From a virus, in the IMG/VR virus record IMGVR_UViG_3300037247_000655, positions 62,001 through 126,000 of that record: a DNA stretch of 64,000 nucleotides; one strand, 5' to 3'. Position numbers and translations under genes: made by a program. Below the pieces are notes generated by a model that worked only from the letters and a program-made list of their open reading frames with translations, searched no databases and was not told the DNA's origin. Shown here in pieces: positions 6,617 to 15,654 of this stretch (position 1 is the first letter of the stretch; every line of letters begins with the position of its first letter).

Positions 6617-6982
6617 ATGTTTGAGAAGGAACAAGAGTTGGCTAGTCTACAAAAAGAACTGCGTAAATCACACGAATCTCGTATAGATGATAAATCAAGG
6701 GGGAGATTGAAGAAGATAGCCAGTAAAAAGTTCAGGACTTGCTTTATTTCAGCGTTATCTGAGTTTGAAAATGAATTTGGTCCTGAAATCTGGGGTCATA
6801 ATATGGATAATGAGACATTGACGGAAAAACAAAGAGATAACCGCATTAGATGGAATGGTGTTAGGAAAAAAATTCTTGATAAGGGCAATGTTCAGCTGCG
6901 TGCGCTGAATATGGAAATGGATCTACACGACATACGATTCAGGGGTTATGTTGTTAATTTCAGGAGAATAGATGATGGATAA
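6617..6982 (+). CDS. Hypothetical protein, tail operon
   Basis: A 121-residue, highly charged, mostly helical protein with a GGGG-type ribosome-binding site eight bases after the previous stop. It overlaps the next gene by eleven bases, with a GGAG site embedded before that start, so the two are coupled by re-initiation rather than by visible frameshifting. Possible tail assembly chaperone by position only. Confidence 0.6.
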   Translation: MFEKEQELASLQKELRKSHESRIDDKSRGRLKKIASKKFRTCFISALSEFENEFGPEIWGHNMDNETLTEKQRDNRIRWNGVRKKILDKGNVQLRALNMEMDLHDIRFRGYVVNFRRIDDG

Positions 6983-7835
6983 TACGTCAAAAGAGATAGT
7001 TGTTGAAACAATTGATAAGGAAGGTAATAAACTCAAGTTACAAATCAACTCGATAGGACATAATATTCTACAAGATGCGCAAATGGTCTATAGCATAAAG
7101 CTTACATCATTGATCAAACAAAGTACAGTAGCTGGTAACGAATTATTATCACGACAACAACTGGAACAGCATCTTGACACTATGGGGATATGGACAGAGG
7201 AGGACAGCAAAAAGTTTCTTGAGATTCAAATAGAACTAAGGGAGATGGAGTTACAGCTCAAGAGTGGCGGGATACGGGTTGCCGAAGCTAAGCAAATAGC
7301 TATATCCATGAAGACAAGAAGAGCTATTTTGTTAGCTCTTTATAATAGGCGTTCACAATTTGATGGTATAACGATGGAATCAATAGCAGAAAATCAGAAG
7401 TTTAAGTTCTTGCTGGTTAGATGTGTAATGAAGGATAATCAGCCATTTTTCAAGAATATGAGTGATTATGATAGTAGACAAAATGAAAAGTCTTCGGTTG
7501 ATGTGGCTGATGCCCTGGCAACTAAGTTATATGGATATGACAGTAAAACTGAATCCAATTTGACAGAAAATCAGTGGTTAAAACAATTTGAGTTTGCTGA
7601 TGATAGTGGTCGGTTGATCGACCTGGAAAAACGTTTGATAGACGTGGATGGTAATCTGATAAATGATGAGGGACGATTGGTAGATGCAGCTGGTAGTCTA
7701 GTTGATAACAAGGGACGACCAGTAGATGAAAATGGTGAGTTTATAGTCGAGGCAAAGCCTTTTTTGGACGATAAAACAGGCAAGCCAATAGAGTCGGATT
7801 GTAAGAAATCTGCTAAGAAGAAGAAAAAAAGATAA
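6972..7835 (+). CDS. Tail-operon protein with seven tandem heptads
   Basis: A 287-residue protein ending 16 bases before the tape measure gene. Residues 1-210 look helical. Residues about 213-261 are seven head-to-tail seven-residue units of the form G-R-L-[IV]-D-x-x (GRLIDLE, KRLIDVD, GNLINDE, GRLVDAA, GSLVDNK, GRPVDEN, GEFIVEA). A lysine-only tail follows. The D-x-[DN]-G pieces could bind calcium or form a beta-roll-like stack, but this is inference. Function otherwise unknown; a tail assembly role follows from position. Confidence 0.62.
   Translation: MMDNTSKEIVVETIDKEGNKLKLQINSIGHNILQDAQMVYSIKLTSLIKQSTVAGNELLSRQQLEQHLDTMGIWTEEDSKKFLEIQIELREMELQLKSGGIRVAEAKQIAISMKTRRAILLALYNRRSQFDGITMESIAENQKFKFLLVRCVMKDNQPFFKNMSDYDSRQNEKSSVDVADALATKLYGYDSKTESNLTENQWLKQFEFADDSGRLIDLEKRLIDVDGNLINDEGRLVDAAGSLVDNKGRPVDENGEFIVEAKPFLDDKTGKPIESDCKKSAKKKKKR
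7608..7754 (+). repeat. Seven tandem 21-base units coding heptads
   Basis: The coding sequence has seven contiguous, diverged 21-base units. The protein pattern is better preserved than the DNA, so the repeat is maintained by selection on the protein. Confidence 0.75.
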
Positions 7836-7850
7836 TTGAAGGTGAGTTGA

Positions 7851-10800
7851 ATGGCACAGGGTTTCGTTGTTGGTGTCGATTTACGTATACAGCGGGTATT
7901 GGGCTTAGACAAGGTCAAGCAACAGCTGTCTAGTATCCAGGGTGTTAGTGGTGGTACGGGTGCTGTACCTGCACAGTTCGATAAGATATCAAGTTCTGCT
8001 TCGAATGCGGCTATAAATACAGCAAAAGTTAACAAGGTTATAGCAGACACTGGGAACAGCGCCCAGACTGCTGGGGGTAAGATAGGTAATGCTGGAAATA
8101 AAGTACAAGGTTTCGGGGATCAACTAGCTCTAGCTGGTAGGCGATACGCTGCTTTCATCGGAGCTACTGCTGTAGCATTCAAGGCCGTACAATTCATAAG
8201 TGCTGGTACCAAGGCTGTCATAGAATTTGACAAATCTATGGTCTCTCTGTCTCAAATACTCAGGGTTTCTACCGATCAGTTAGGTGGATTGTCTCAACAA
8301 TTCTTGGACCTGTCGGTATCTACTGGAACTAGTGCTGCTGAAATTGCTAATGCCGCTAAGCTGTTAGCTCAAGCTGGTTTCAGAGGTGCGGAATTAACAG
8401 AAGCTGTTTCTCAGCTATCCAAAGTACCACTAACCCCCATCTTCGAGAGTATGGATCAAGCTGTTGACGGTGCCATCGCTGCAATGAGACAGTTTTCTAA
8501 CGAAGGGCTAACCGTCGAAACAGTGTTTGATAAAATGATAAATGTATCTAATACATACGCTGCTTCATTCCCCGATATCATAGAAGGACTCAAGAGGGGT
8601 GGTTCAGCATTCCAGGCTATAGGTGGCACTTTAGATGAGTTTATCGCTGCTTTTACAACGATAAGATCCGTCACTAGAGAGAGTGCTTCTGCTGTTGGTA
8701 CTTCACTGAAAACACTTTCTACAAGACTGGCTGATCCCAAGATTCTCAAATTCCTAGAAACTAAAAATATTCGCTTACTAGAAAAGGGTCAATTTGTTGG
8801 TCCCTTGGAGGCACTTAAAAGAATCGGAGACGGTCTTGAGAGAACTAAAAGTGTGCAAGAGAAAGTTAGTATAGCTGTACGGCTGGGCGGTAGACGTCAA
8901 GTCAGCCGTTTTCTCGCCTTGTCTCAAAATATGGAAAAGAATAACAAGATTTTAGAAACATCAAAAAATTCATACGGAGCATTTAGTGAAGTCGCAGAAA
9001 AGGGATTACAGGCCATCAGTGTAAAAATTGATATTCTTGTAGCAAAATCCAAAAAATTAGCCATAGAATTAGGCGAAAATTTATTCATACCATTTGTTAC
9101 TGGTTTAACGAACGCCTCCACCGCAGCTATAGCGCTACTTTCGGCACTACAACCACTCCTTCCTATATTAGCCACTGTTGGTACACTAGTAGCCGGGACA
9201 GCTATTACAAAAGGTATAGGAAAGTTTCTTGGACCTCGCATAGCCAACCTTGCTGGTCCTGCAGCTTTTACCGCCGCAGGTGGTGGCATCAAAGGAGCTA
9301 AAACGGCCTTGGGTTCTAGTCCATTTGTTCAGGCTGGTTTACTAATTGCCGCAGCTGAAGTTACTGCATCGTTTTTGCGAACATCCGATGGTGCGGATAC
9401 TTTTGCTTCGACACTAGTATCATCTACGGCGCTTATAGCTGCTGCCATTGCCATCTTCAGACAACAAACAATAGCACAATTTGCTACCGGTGGAGGATTA
9501 TTACCTAGTTTGGGTAAGTTTGGAGCAATCGCTACTATCGGGGCTATAGCTTTGCCGTTGGCAATAAATGCTGCTCACAACAGTGCCCAGGAATTATCTA
9601 ATAAAATAATTGAAAGTGCTGTGTTATCTATAAAAAGGATCGATATTCAACCAGCTGATCCCCAGTCACTTCAAAAGGGATTAAGTGATTTATATAATAG
9701 TATAGGGCAAAGTGTCCGAGAATTAACCAAAAGCGCTAATGTAAATAGCGAACCAAGTATAAAAAAATCTCTCGCAAGTGTTGGTCGTTTGGTTTCGAAT
9801 ATTGTCGAAGGAGATTACGCTACCCTTGGGAAACTGGGAGGTCTAACTGAGCGTAATGTTAGAGATCAAGTTAAGGAAATCATAGATAAAAGTCCAAAGA
9901 TAGTTGAAGATATTCTGAAGGGTATCAGTCAGAGTATGGTTGACATAACAGGAAGAATTGATACGACAGAATCAGCAGGACGAGATAGGTTGATTGGCCA
10001 AGGGTTGAGACTCGGATTAAACAGAAAACAGGCTGGTAATTTTTCCGAAGTAATCATAGAGTCTGTCGGTGGGTTGGAAACTTGGTTGAAATTAATTCGT
10101 AAGAATACAACATCTATACAGAACGAAATACGATCTAGAGAGCAATTAATACAATTAACCAAAATTTTTATACCACCAAAACTAGTTGGACAACTACAGC
10201 AATTTTCACACGCTGTAGATAAAACCGTCAGGGCTATCAGTACATCTTCTAGGGCATTTTCGTCACAAATATCTGAAATATCAGGGGGAGTCAGGCCTCC
10301 TTCATTTGATTTTGATTTTGGGGCAGAACAAATTCGAGGGCTTATTAGTTCGAATGGTCTTAAGGATGTTTTTTCATTGACTCCAGATATCCCTAAATTT
10401 GTAAGTGGTATGAAAGATATCGATAATCTAATAGATCAGTTCATATTAACGATTAGTAGTCTGCCGTCTGATGCTGATTTTATTGGAGAAACTGATAGGT
10501 TTTTGGATGTCAGAGCCCCTCAGGCTATCAAAGATAATTTCGGTAAATTTTTCGATACTATTGCCCAGGATCTTGTAGAAGTTTCTGAGGGAAAGTTAAT
10601 AACTGCTGATGAAATTAAGGATAGATTCCGTAAAGAATTTGCTGATTTAGGCACGGGAGCTAGTGATGCTGTCGTTGAAAATGTTAGAAAATTCTTGCAA
10701 GGTACTTTCGCACAGATACAGGATGAACTTAGTCGGTTAGGTACCATTAGGGGATTTGAAGCTGCCGTCTCCGTGAGACCAGAAAGTCAGGCAGATTTTC

Positions 10801-12101
10801 TAAGGACACAATTAATGCGTTCTGGGATAAATGCAGGAGGTGTTTCCGCGGCAGATCAACAAGTGAGACAAAGAGGAACTATCAGTGAACTAGATCTGAT
10901 AAGGAGGGAACAGAATGCACGTGTTGGTGGACGTAACCGCTTGAGTCTTCCCACACCAGAACAAGGATTCTTCGAGGGTAGAGGACAAGGTCTAGTCGAT
11001 ATAGCAGGCGACGAATCAGTTCGTCGACAAGTTCGTGAGAGTTTTGCGAGTATGACCATAGTATTATCGGAAGCACGTAAAAGTTTGTCTGGATTAAAAC
11101 CAGGTGCTGAAGGATTTGTTTTTGCTGCGGAAAGAGCCAAGGAATTAGGACGTCAAGTGATAGAACTACAGGTTAGTTTACAAGCATTGGATCAAGCGAC
11201 AAGTGCCGCTGCTGCGTCAGAATTAGAAACGTTAAAAAGAAGGCAAAAATTTGATGTTATACAGAAGCAGGCCGGTCTTGTCGGGAGAGTAACACCCCTA
11301 AGAGGCGAAAGAATTATATTCGACCTACAGAAAAAACACCTACAGGAACAAGCGGAATTACAAAACAGATATGATGTTATCATAGAAAAAGATCACGCTC
11401 TCAGAGTAGACTTAGCTAGAGAGATTAGCGATATCAACCAGGTTGAATCACAAGAATTTGGAAGGTCAGTGAATTCTTTTGCTGAATCTACCCGCATACA
11501 TATTACTGCTGCCGAACTAATGCACAAATCCATAGCTGATTTTGGACAATCAGTTATTGATTTCAAAAATCTCAGCACAAATACATTACCACTAGGGAAT
11601 GATTCTACTAATAGCATCACTAATGAACAAATAAGGTCGGGTGGTTTTAGCAGATCACAAGATACATCAAATGCTCAGATAATAGGTGAAGATACCGACC
11701 AGGCGATACAACAAGAAATGCTAGATATTATGAATCGCGTCATAGAAGGACAAAATAAAGAATCTAGAGAATCTATTGACAGAGAAACTACTAAAGCTAC
11801 TGGCTCGGACAAGTCGCGTGACGAACAAGGTGTGAAAATTGCACAACTGACAGAAAGTTTGAACAACCTACACGGTATTCTTAGTGAACCAAATGAGTTA
11901 AAGTTGGTAACAGATCAACGTATAGATTTAGATATATCGACCCTACCATCAGATATATCCGCTGAGATTCGTCCCCTCCTAGTAGCTGCTGCTACGCTTG
12001 CTGCGGAGACAGTATCTAGAAAAGTTATGGAGAGCTTAGCATCTAAGGGCGATTCTGAATTGTCGATAGCAGCGACAGATGTAGCGCAGGAGTTAGAATA
12101 A
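7851..12101 (+). CDS. Tail tape measure protein
   Basis: At 1416 residues it is the longest gene here. Residues about 95-370 match the phage minor tail/tape measure domain: FDK.M..L, STGTSAAEIANAAKLLAQAG, MINVSN.YAAS, and the LGGRRQV segment. Hydrophobic stretches near residues 420-450, 525-540 and 560-580 are typical of tape measures that insert in the host membrane. The rest is helical and coiled-coil-like. Tape measure length scales with tail length; at the usual about 1.5 angstrom per residue the tail would be roughly 200 nm. It fixes the identity of the flanking genes as a tail module. Confidence 0.92.
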   Translation: MAQGFVVGVDLRIQRVLGLDKVKQQLSSIQGVSGGTGAVPAQFDKISSSASNAAINTAKVNKVIADTGNSAQTAGGKIGNAGNKVQGFGDQLALAGRRYAAFIGATAVAFKAVQFISAGTKAVIEFDKSMVSLSQILRVSTDQLGGLSQQFLDLSVSTGTSAAEIANAAKLLAQAGFRGAELTEAVSQLSKVPLTPIFESMDQAVDGAIAAMRQFSNEGLTVETVFDKMINVSNTYAASFPDIIEGLKRGGSAFQAIGGTLDEFIAAFTTIRSVTRESASAVGTSLKTLSTRLADPKILKFLETKNIRLLEKGQFVGPLEALKRIGDGLERTKSVQEKVSIAVRLGGRRQVSRFLALSQNMEKNNKILETSKNSYGAFSEVAEKGLQAISVKIDILVAKSKKLAIELGENLFIPFVTGLTNASTAAIALLSALQPLLPILATVGTLVAGTAITKGIGKFLGPRIANLAGPAAFTAAGGGIKGAKTALGSSPFVQAGLLIAAAEVTASFLRTSDGADTFASTLVSSTALIAAAIAIFRQQTIAQFATGGGLLPSLGKFGAIATIGAIALPLAINAAHNSAQELSNKIIESAVLSIKRIDIQPADPQSLQKGLSDLYNSIGQSVRELTKSANVNSEPSIKKSLASVGRLVSNIVEGDYATLGKLGGLTERNVRDQVKEIIDKSPKIVEDILKGISQSMVDITGRIDTTESAGRDRLIGQGLRLGLNRKQAGNFSEVIIESVGGLETWLKLIRKNTTSIQNEIRSREQLIQLTKIFIPPKLVGQLQQFSHAVDKTVRAISTSSRAFSSQISEISGGVRPPSFDFDFGAEQIRGLISSNGLKDVFSLTPDIPKFVSGMKDIDNLIDQFILTISSLPSDADFIGETDRFLDVRAPQAIKDNFGKFFDTIAQDLVEVSEGKLITADEIKDRFRKEFADLGTGASDAVVENVRKFLQGTFAQIQDELSRLGTIRGFEAAVSVRPESQADFLRTQLMRSGINAGGVSAADQQVRQRGTISELDLIRREQNARVGGRNRLSLPTPEQGFFEGRGQGLVDIAGDESVRRQVRESFASMTIVLSEARKSLSGLKPGAEGFVFAAERAKELGRQVIELQVSLQALDQATSAAAASELETLKRRQKFDVIQKQAGLVGRVTPLRGERIIFDLQKKHLQEQAELQNRYDVIIEKDHALRVDLAREISDINQVESQEFGRSVNSFAESTRIHITAAELMHKSIADFGQSVIDFKNLSTNTLPLGNDSTNSITNEQIRSGGFSRSQDTSNAQIIGEDTDQAIQQEMLDIMNRVIEGQNKESRESIDRETTKATGSDKSRDEQGVKIAQLTESLNNLHGILSEPNELKLVTDQRIDLDISTLPSDISAEIRPLLVAAATLAAETVSRKVMESLASKGDSELSIAATDVAQELE

Positions 12102-12102
12102 A

Positions 12103-13911
12103 ATGCCTTCTGGATTGTTACATGACGAAAATGTAATCTTCTATCATCCATTGGATGATTTTACTGAATATACCAAGGGTCTAGCGTGGACTTCCCTGGA
12201 TAGCAGCTCAAGTTTCGTTCCTGGAATATTGGTCAGTGGTATCAAGCTTGATCCAGGTGAGGCGTTTGAAAGAATAGTATACCCTGCTTCTACGTATGAT
12301 TCAATAGAAAATGCAAGTGGTCTAACTGCCTCTGTTTGGGTTAGTGGTTTCCTGACCTCAGACACCGTCCAAAGATTAGTAAATATAGGAATAGCCGACG
12401 ACACTATCCCCGCCGAAAGAAACGACGCAATATTATACAAGATTGGAACTACTGATGGATTTAATTCCGCTGGTAGACTCGATGGTACTTTTGGGTCTAA
12501 AGTATGGTCACCACCACCAACTAACGATACCGATTGGCATTTTTTCGTAATAGACCTTAGGTATGAAGGAACTGGGTGGAGACATCGAGTTAGTTTGGAT
12601 GGTGCGGATTGGTTGGACTTAGGAGTTAGCGCACACGGTGGAGATATCGCGACCGCAGACTCTAGGCCAATTATAAGAATAGATGATAGTACTACTGCCA
12701 CGATCGTAGTAGATGAAGTTGTTTTCTGGGGAGATAACAACCTTTTTACTGCTCAAGAACTATCTAATTTATATGAATTATACAACACTTATAACACTAC
12801 AATGGACCAATATACCTCGATTTTTGCAACCCCAGCAAGTGGAGGAATAGATCTTTTTGTCAATGGCCATGCAAGTTCTTATGGAAGTATTTCTCTCTAT
12901 ATACCAGCACAGTATGAGACGGGATCAATAGATCTGTTTCTAGCTTCTTCGCCACCAACCAGCGGTAGTGTAGACAACTTTATACACGGACACCTAGCCG
13001 TATTAGATAACAAAGATCAATACATCAAAGGGCACGAATCTGTTTCTGGTGAAGTAGACTTGTATATAAATGCAATACTTGGCTCGTCGTCACCTCTGTA
13101 CATACGGGGTCCGTTACCATCATCAAGTTCTTTGGATAATATCATTACGGGACATATTGCCGTATCTGGTGAATTCTCATTGTTCGTTGATGGCGGGACT
13201 ATCATCAATGCATTTGTAGGTGTCAATGATAACATAGAATCTGATATTGTGGACTTATTCGTCCATGGTGTCCCGTCTGGTTCTAGTCCAACTACCTCAT
13301 ACACCAATAATTCAATAGGATTATTTATAAGCGACGACGGAGATAATGACACACTAACTTTCAATCGTAACTCGTTTGTGCGAGTGGACGATCCAATATC
13401 TACGCCAAGTAGTGGTGCGTGGACGTCATTTGTAAAGGTTGGTAACTCTACAAATAACACAATGAATTTATATACCAATGGTCATGCTTCTGGTGAGCAA
13501 CCGAATGGCATTTTAGTCACCAATTCGTTCTCAACATTTATAGAAGGTTTGTCTACGAATAGTGGAGACCAGGGATTATTAGAGGACGGTTTTTCTTTTA
13601 TAGCTGAGCAAACAGCCAGTTTTGCTAAGGTGTACGATGGAGTCAGTAACGGATTTAATCTATATACATCCGGAGTAATACCTGTGGCACCACCGTCAGC
13701 GGTTTTGGATATGTTCGTGTTTGGTATTACTGGAACTGAGTCTGGTTTTTTTGATTATTATGTAAAAGGCAAGGCGGCTGTGTATAATGATATAGACCTA
13801 TTTGTTTTCGGCATAATTGGATTACCATCCGACAGTGTCTCTTTGTATCTGGAAGTAACTGCTACTGGGGTATTAAATTCAAGCAATAATGTCTATATAC
13901 ATGGTTATTAA
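12103..13911 (+). CDS. LamG-domain repeat protein, probable tail adhesin
   Basis: A 602-residue protein starting one base after the tape measure stop. Residues 1-230 form a concanavalin-like (LamG) unit: paired strands, a WHFFVIDLRY strand, a VDEVVFWG strand and a final helix. Residues about 240-600 are repeats of roughly 20-25 residues built on S-[IV]-D-L-F-[IV]-x-G-H. LamG plus beta repeats suggests sugar binding at the tail or baseplate. No intramolecular chaperone or peptidase was seen. Assignment as adhesin is an inference from domain type and position. Confidence 0.7.
   Translation: MPSGLLHDENVIFYHPLDDFTEYTKGLAWTSLDSSSSFVPGILVSGIKLDPGEAFERIVYPASTYDSIENASGLTASVWVSGFLTSDTVQRLVNIGIADDTIPAERNDAILYKIGTTDGFNSAGRLDGTFGSKVWSPPPTNDTDWHFFVIDLRYEGTGWRHRVSLDGADWLDLGVSAHGGDIATADSRPIIRIDDSTTATIVVDEVVFWGDNNLFTAQELSNLYELYNTYNTTMDQYTSIFATPASGGIDLFVNGHASSYGSISLYIPAQYETGSIDLFLASSPPTSGSVDNFIHGHLAVLDNKDQYIKGHESVSGEVDLYINAILGSSSPLYIRGPLPSSSSLDNIITGHIAVSGEFSLFVDGGTIINAFVGVNDNIESDIVDLFVHGVPSGSSPTTSYTNNSIGLFISDDGDNDTLTFNRNSFVRVDDPISTPSSGAWTSFVKVGNSTNNTMNLYTNGHASGEQPNGILVTNSFSTFIEGLSTNSGDQGLLEDGFSFIAEQTASFAKVYDGVSNGFNLYTSGVIPVAPPSAVLDMFVFGITGTESGFFDYYVKGKAAVYNDIDLFVFGIIGLPSDSVSLYLEVTATGVLNSSNNVYIHGY
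12838..13908 (+). repeat. Coding repeat array, about 20-25 residues per unit
   Basis: At least ten diverged units with the core V-D-L-F-x-x-G-H or D-x-Y-I-x-G-H can be followed by eye through the second half of the LamG protein. Spacing varies where longer inserts occur (about 13180-13440). Confidence 0.65.
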
Positions 13912-13929
13912 CATTGGAAAGGTGATGTT

Positions 13930-15642
13930 ATGTCTTTAGTTTACACAAAATCTGATAGTGTAGGAAGAAAAATAATACCAGCTCCGATAGTATCGATAGC
14001 TAAAAGTTACGAGACTAACGACAATGATGTGAAAAAAGGAACTACATACTCCATAGTTCTGAAGGGGACCTTACTGCCGTACAATGGAAGCCCCAGTGGA
14101 TCTTACACAAGTATTTCCGATTCGTTTTGGAACCTTGGTGGATATCCACCAGATCAACAAATAGGGATCATTGGTGGTGAACCATTCGATTTATTACTTA
14201 GAAAACAAGAGTCTCTGAGGTGGTTATTTAATGAGGATGGTGGTGCTCTAGAATGGCAACCAGCAGGCGGTCAGCCTCCGGTTAAGTGTTATCCTAAGGT
14301 AATATCCATCAATTTCCAAGAAGGACAGTGGGCGGATAGATGTGATTATGAAATATCCTTAACTGCTTCATTAATCTACATAAATGGTACAGTGGATTCA
14401 GAAGATGATTTTTCTGATGACTTTATATCGTCATCCAACGAAACCTGGTCATTCGAAGAAGTGGATGGTCGGGAAAATAAACAATACAAGGTTGTTCACG
14501 AGGTAAATGCTAAAGGTAAGTTAGGATATGATTCTGTTGGGCATTTACAAGATGATAAACAGGCGTGGGAAAATGCTAAAGATTATGTTGATACCAGAGT
14601 TAATGGTATTGTAGATAACGATGTAATGTTCGCATCTTTAGGTGCTATCGATAAAATTACTGGACAATATAGCACAGTTATAAAGACCGACCAGGATGGT
14701 GGAACATATGGTATTACGGAAGAATGGTTGTTATCAGATGAAACTACCTACGAAGAAAGACAATTTTCCGTAGATTATGACCACGTTAAGGATGAATACA
14801 ACATTACTTATCAAGGAACTATACATGGTGTCACAGCAGATAGTCTCACTGGAGAAGTATCCAACATTGATGTTGCCAAATCTAATATTCCAGACATAGC
14901 AACGGCTAATGCAACTGCTACGTCATATGTTGGATCACTGTTAGATGGACAGACAATACCCGCCTTCCCTAGTAAAGAGACATTTGCTTTGAACCAACTG
15001 GATGGCACGGTATCATTTACATACCAGTGGAACACAGCAGACGACGGTCTATCATATATATCAGATGACTCTCAATTATCATACTCAACAGACGACCTAC
15101 TTCACACATTAACTCTAACCCAGACAGTAAACGGCAAAGGATCAACTCCAAGTTCTCGACTAGTTAATGCACGACAATCGGTATATAGTAATAGCGAAGC
15201 TCTTTTGCAAGCCAAGAGTATCGCCGCAACATCATTGGTTTACAATTTATCGTCTACAGTTCAACTCATTGATCCAAGAGAAGGAACCATTAAAACTACT
15301 TGGGTATGGACTGATAGGGACAGTAATAATTTATCGGTTACAGTTCAAACTCAAGAACAAGTTCCTGTATTAGCTACTATACCCATTCCTGGTAGAGCAA
15401 ATGGTCCAATAATACAAAACATGAATACATTAAGTTCTGAGGTTGTTACTGTAACAATGAAATCTACAAGAAATACTGTGGGATCTAATCCTAAAATACC
15501 ACGGAAACCAACCAATTTGGATCCATTATTATATCTTGATCCAGGAACCGTAGTACTTTACGTATTGAGTGATGTTGAAACATGGAATCCAATAACTAGT
15601 GCAGCAGAAAGAGTCACGAGATATCTTATAGATACACAATAG
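13930..15642 (+). CDS. Tail or baseplate protein with internal modules
   Basis: A 570-residue beta-rich protein after an AAAGG ribosome-binding site. Three diverged modules of about 120-130 residues are visible. Each has a T-V/I-x-G strand (HEVNAKGKLG, YQGTIHG, TQTVNGKG) followed by a helix rich in Ala and Asn. The first 150 residues contain the region with LLLRKQESLRWLF and a conserved-looking ADRCDYEISL strand. Virion location is inferred from its place between the tape measure and baseplate-like genes. No enzymatic motif seen. Confidence 0.62.
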   Translation: MSLVYTKSDSVGRKIIPAPIVSIAKSYETNDNDVKKGTTYSIVLKGTLLPYNGSPSGSYTSISDSFWNLGGYPPDQQIGIIGGEPFDLLLRKQESLRWLFNEDGGALEWQPAGGQPPVKCYPKVISINFQEGQWADRCDYEISLTASLIYINGTVDSEDDFSDDFISSSNETWSFEEVDGRENKQYKVVHEVNAKGKLGYDSVGHLQDDKQAWENAKDYVDTRVNGIVDNDVMFASLGAIDKITGQYSTVIKTDQDGGTYGITEEWLLSDETTYEERQFSVDYDHVKDEYNITYQGTIHGVTADSLTGEVSNIDVAKSNIPDIATANATATSYVGSLLDGQTIPAFPSKETFALNQLDGTVSFTYQWNTADDGLSYISDDSQLSYSTDDLLHTLTLTQTVNGKGSTPSSRLVNARQSVYSNSEALLQAKSIAATSLVYNLSSTVQLIDPREGTIKTTWVWTDRDSNNLSVTVQTQEQVPVLATIPIPGRANGPIIQNMNTLSSEVVTVTMKSTRNTVGSNPKIPRKPTNLDPLLYLDPGTVVLYVLSDVETWNPITSAAERVTRYLIDTQ

Positions 15643-15654
15643 GGGGGATTATTA

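Noticed and set aside
7608-7754. CRISPR-like array
   Set aside because: Units are contiguous, in frame and diverged, with no spacers; this is a protein repeat. No other regularly spaced direct repeats were seen in the window.
6617-7835. Programmed frameshift fusing the two genes before the tape measure
   Set aside because: No slippery heptamer lies in the 11-base overlap, and the downstream ATG has its own GGAG site, so simple coupled re-initiation explains the overlap.
8456-12151. Several antisense frames under the tape measure gene
   Set aside because: They follow the reverse of its Ala/Ser-rich codons and have no start signals.
12144-12740. Long antisense open frame (198 codons) under the LamG gene
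   Set aside because: It lies wholly inside a well-supported gene, lacks a ribosome-binding site and has shadow-like composition.
12838-13908. Variable repeat of a diversity-generating retroelement
   Set aside because: No reverse transcriptase gene and no template-repeat copy are visible in the window.
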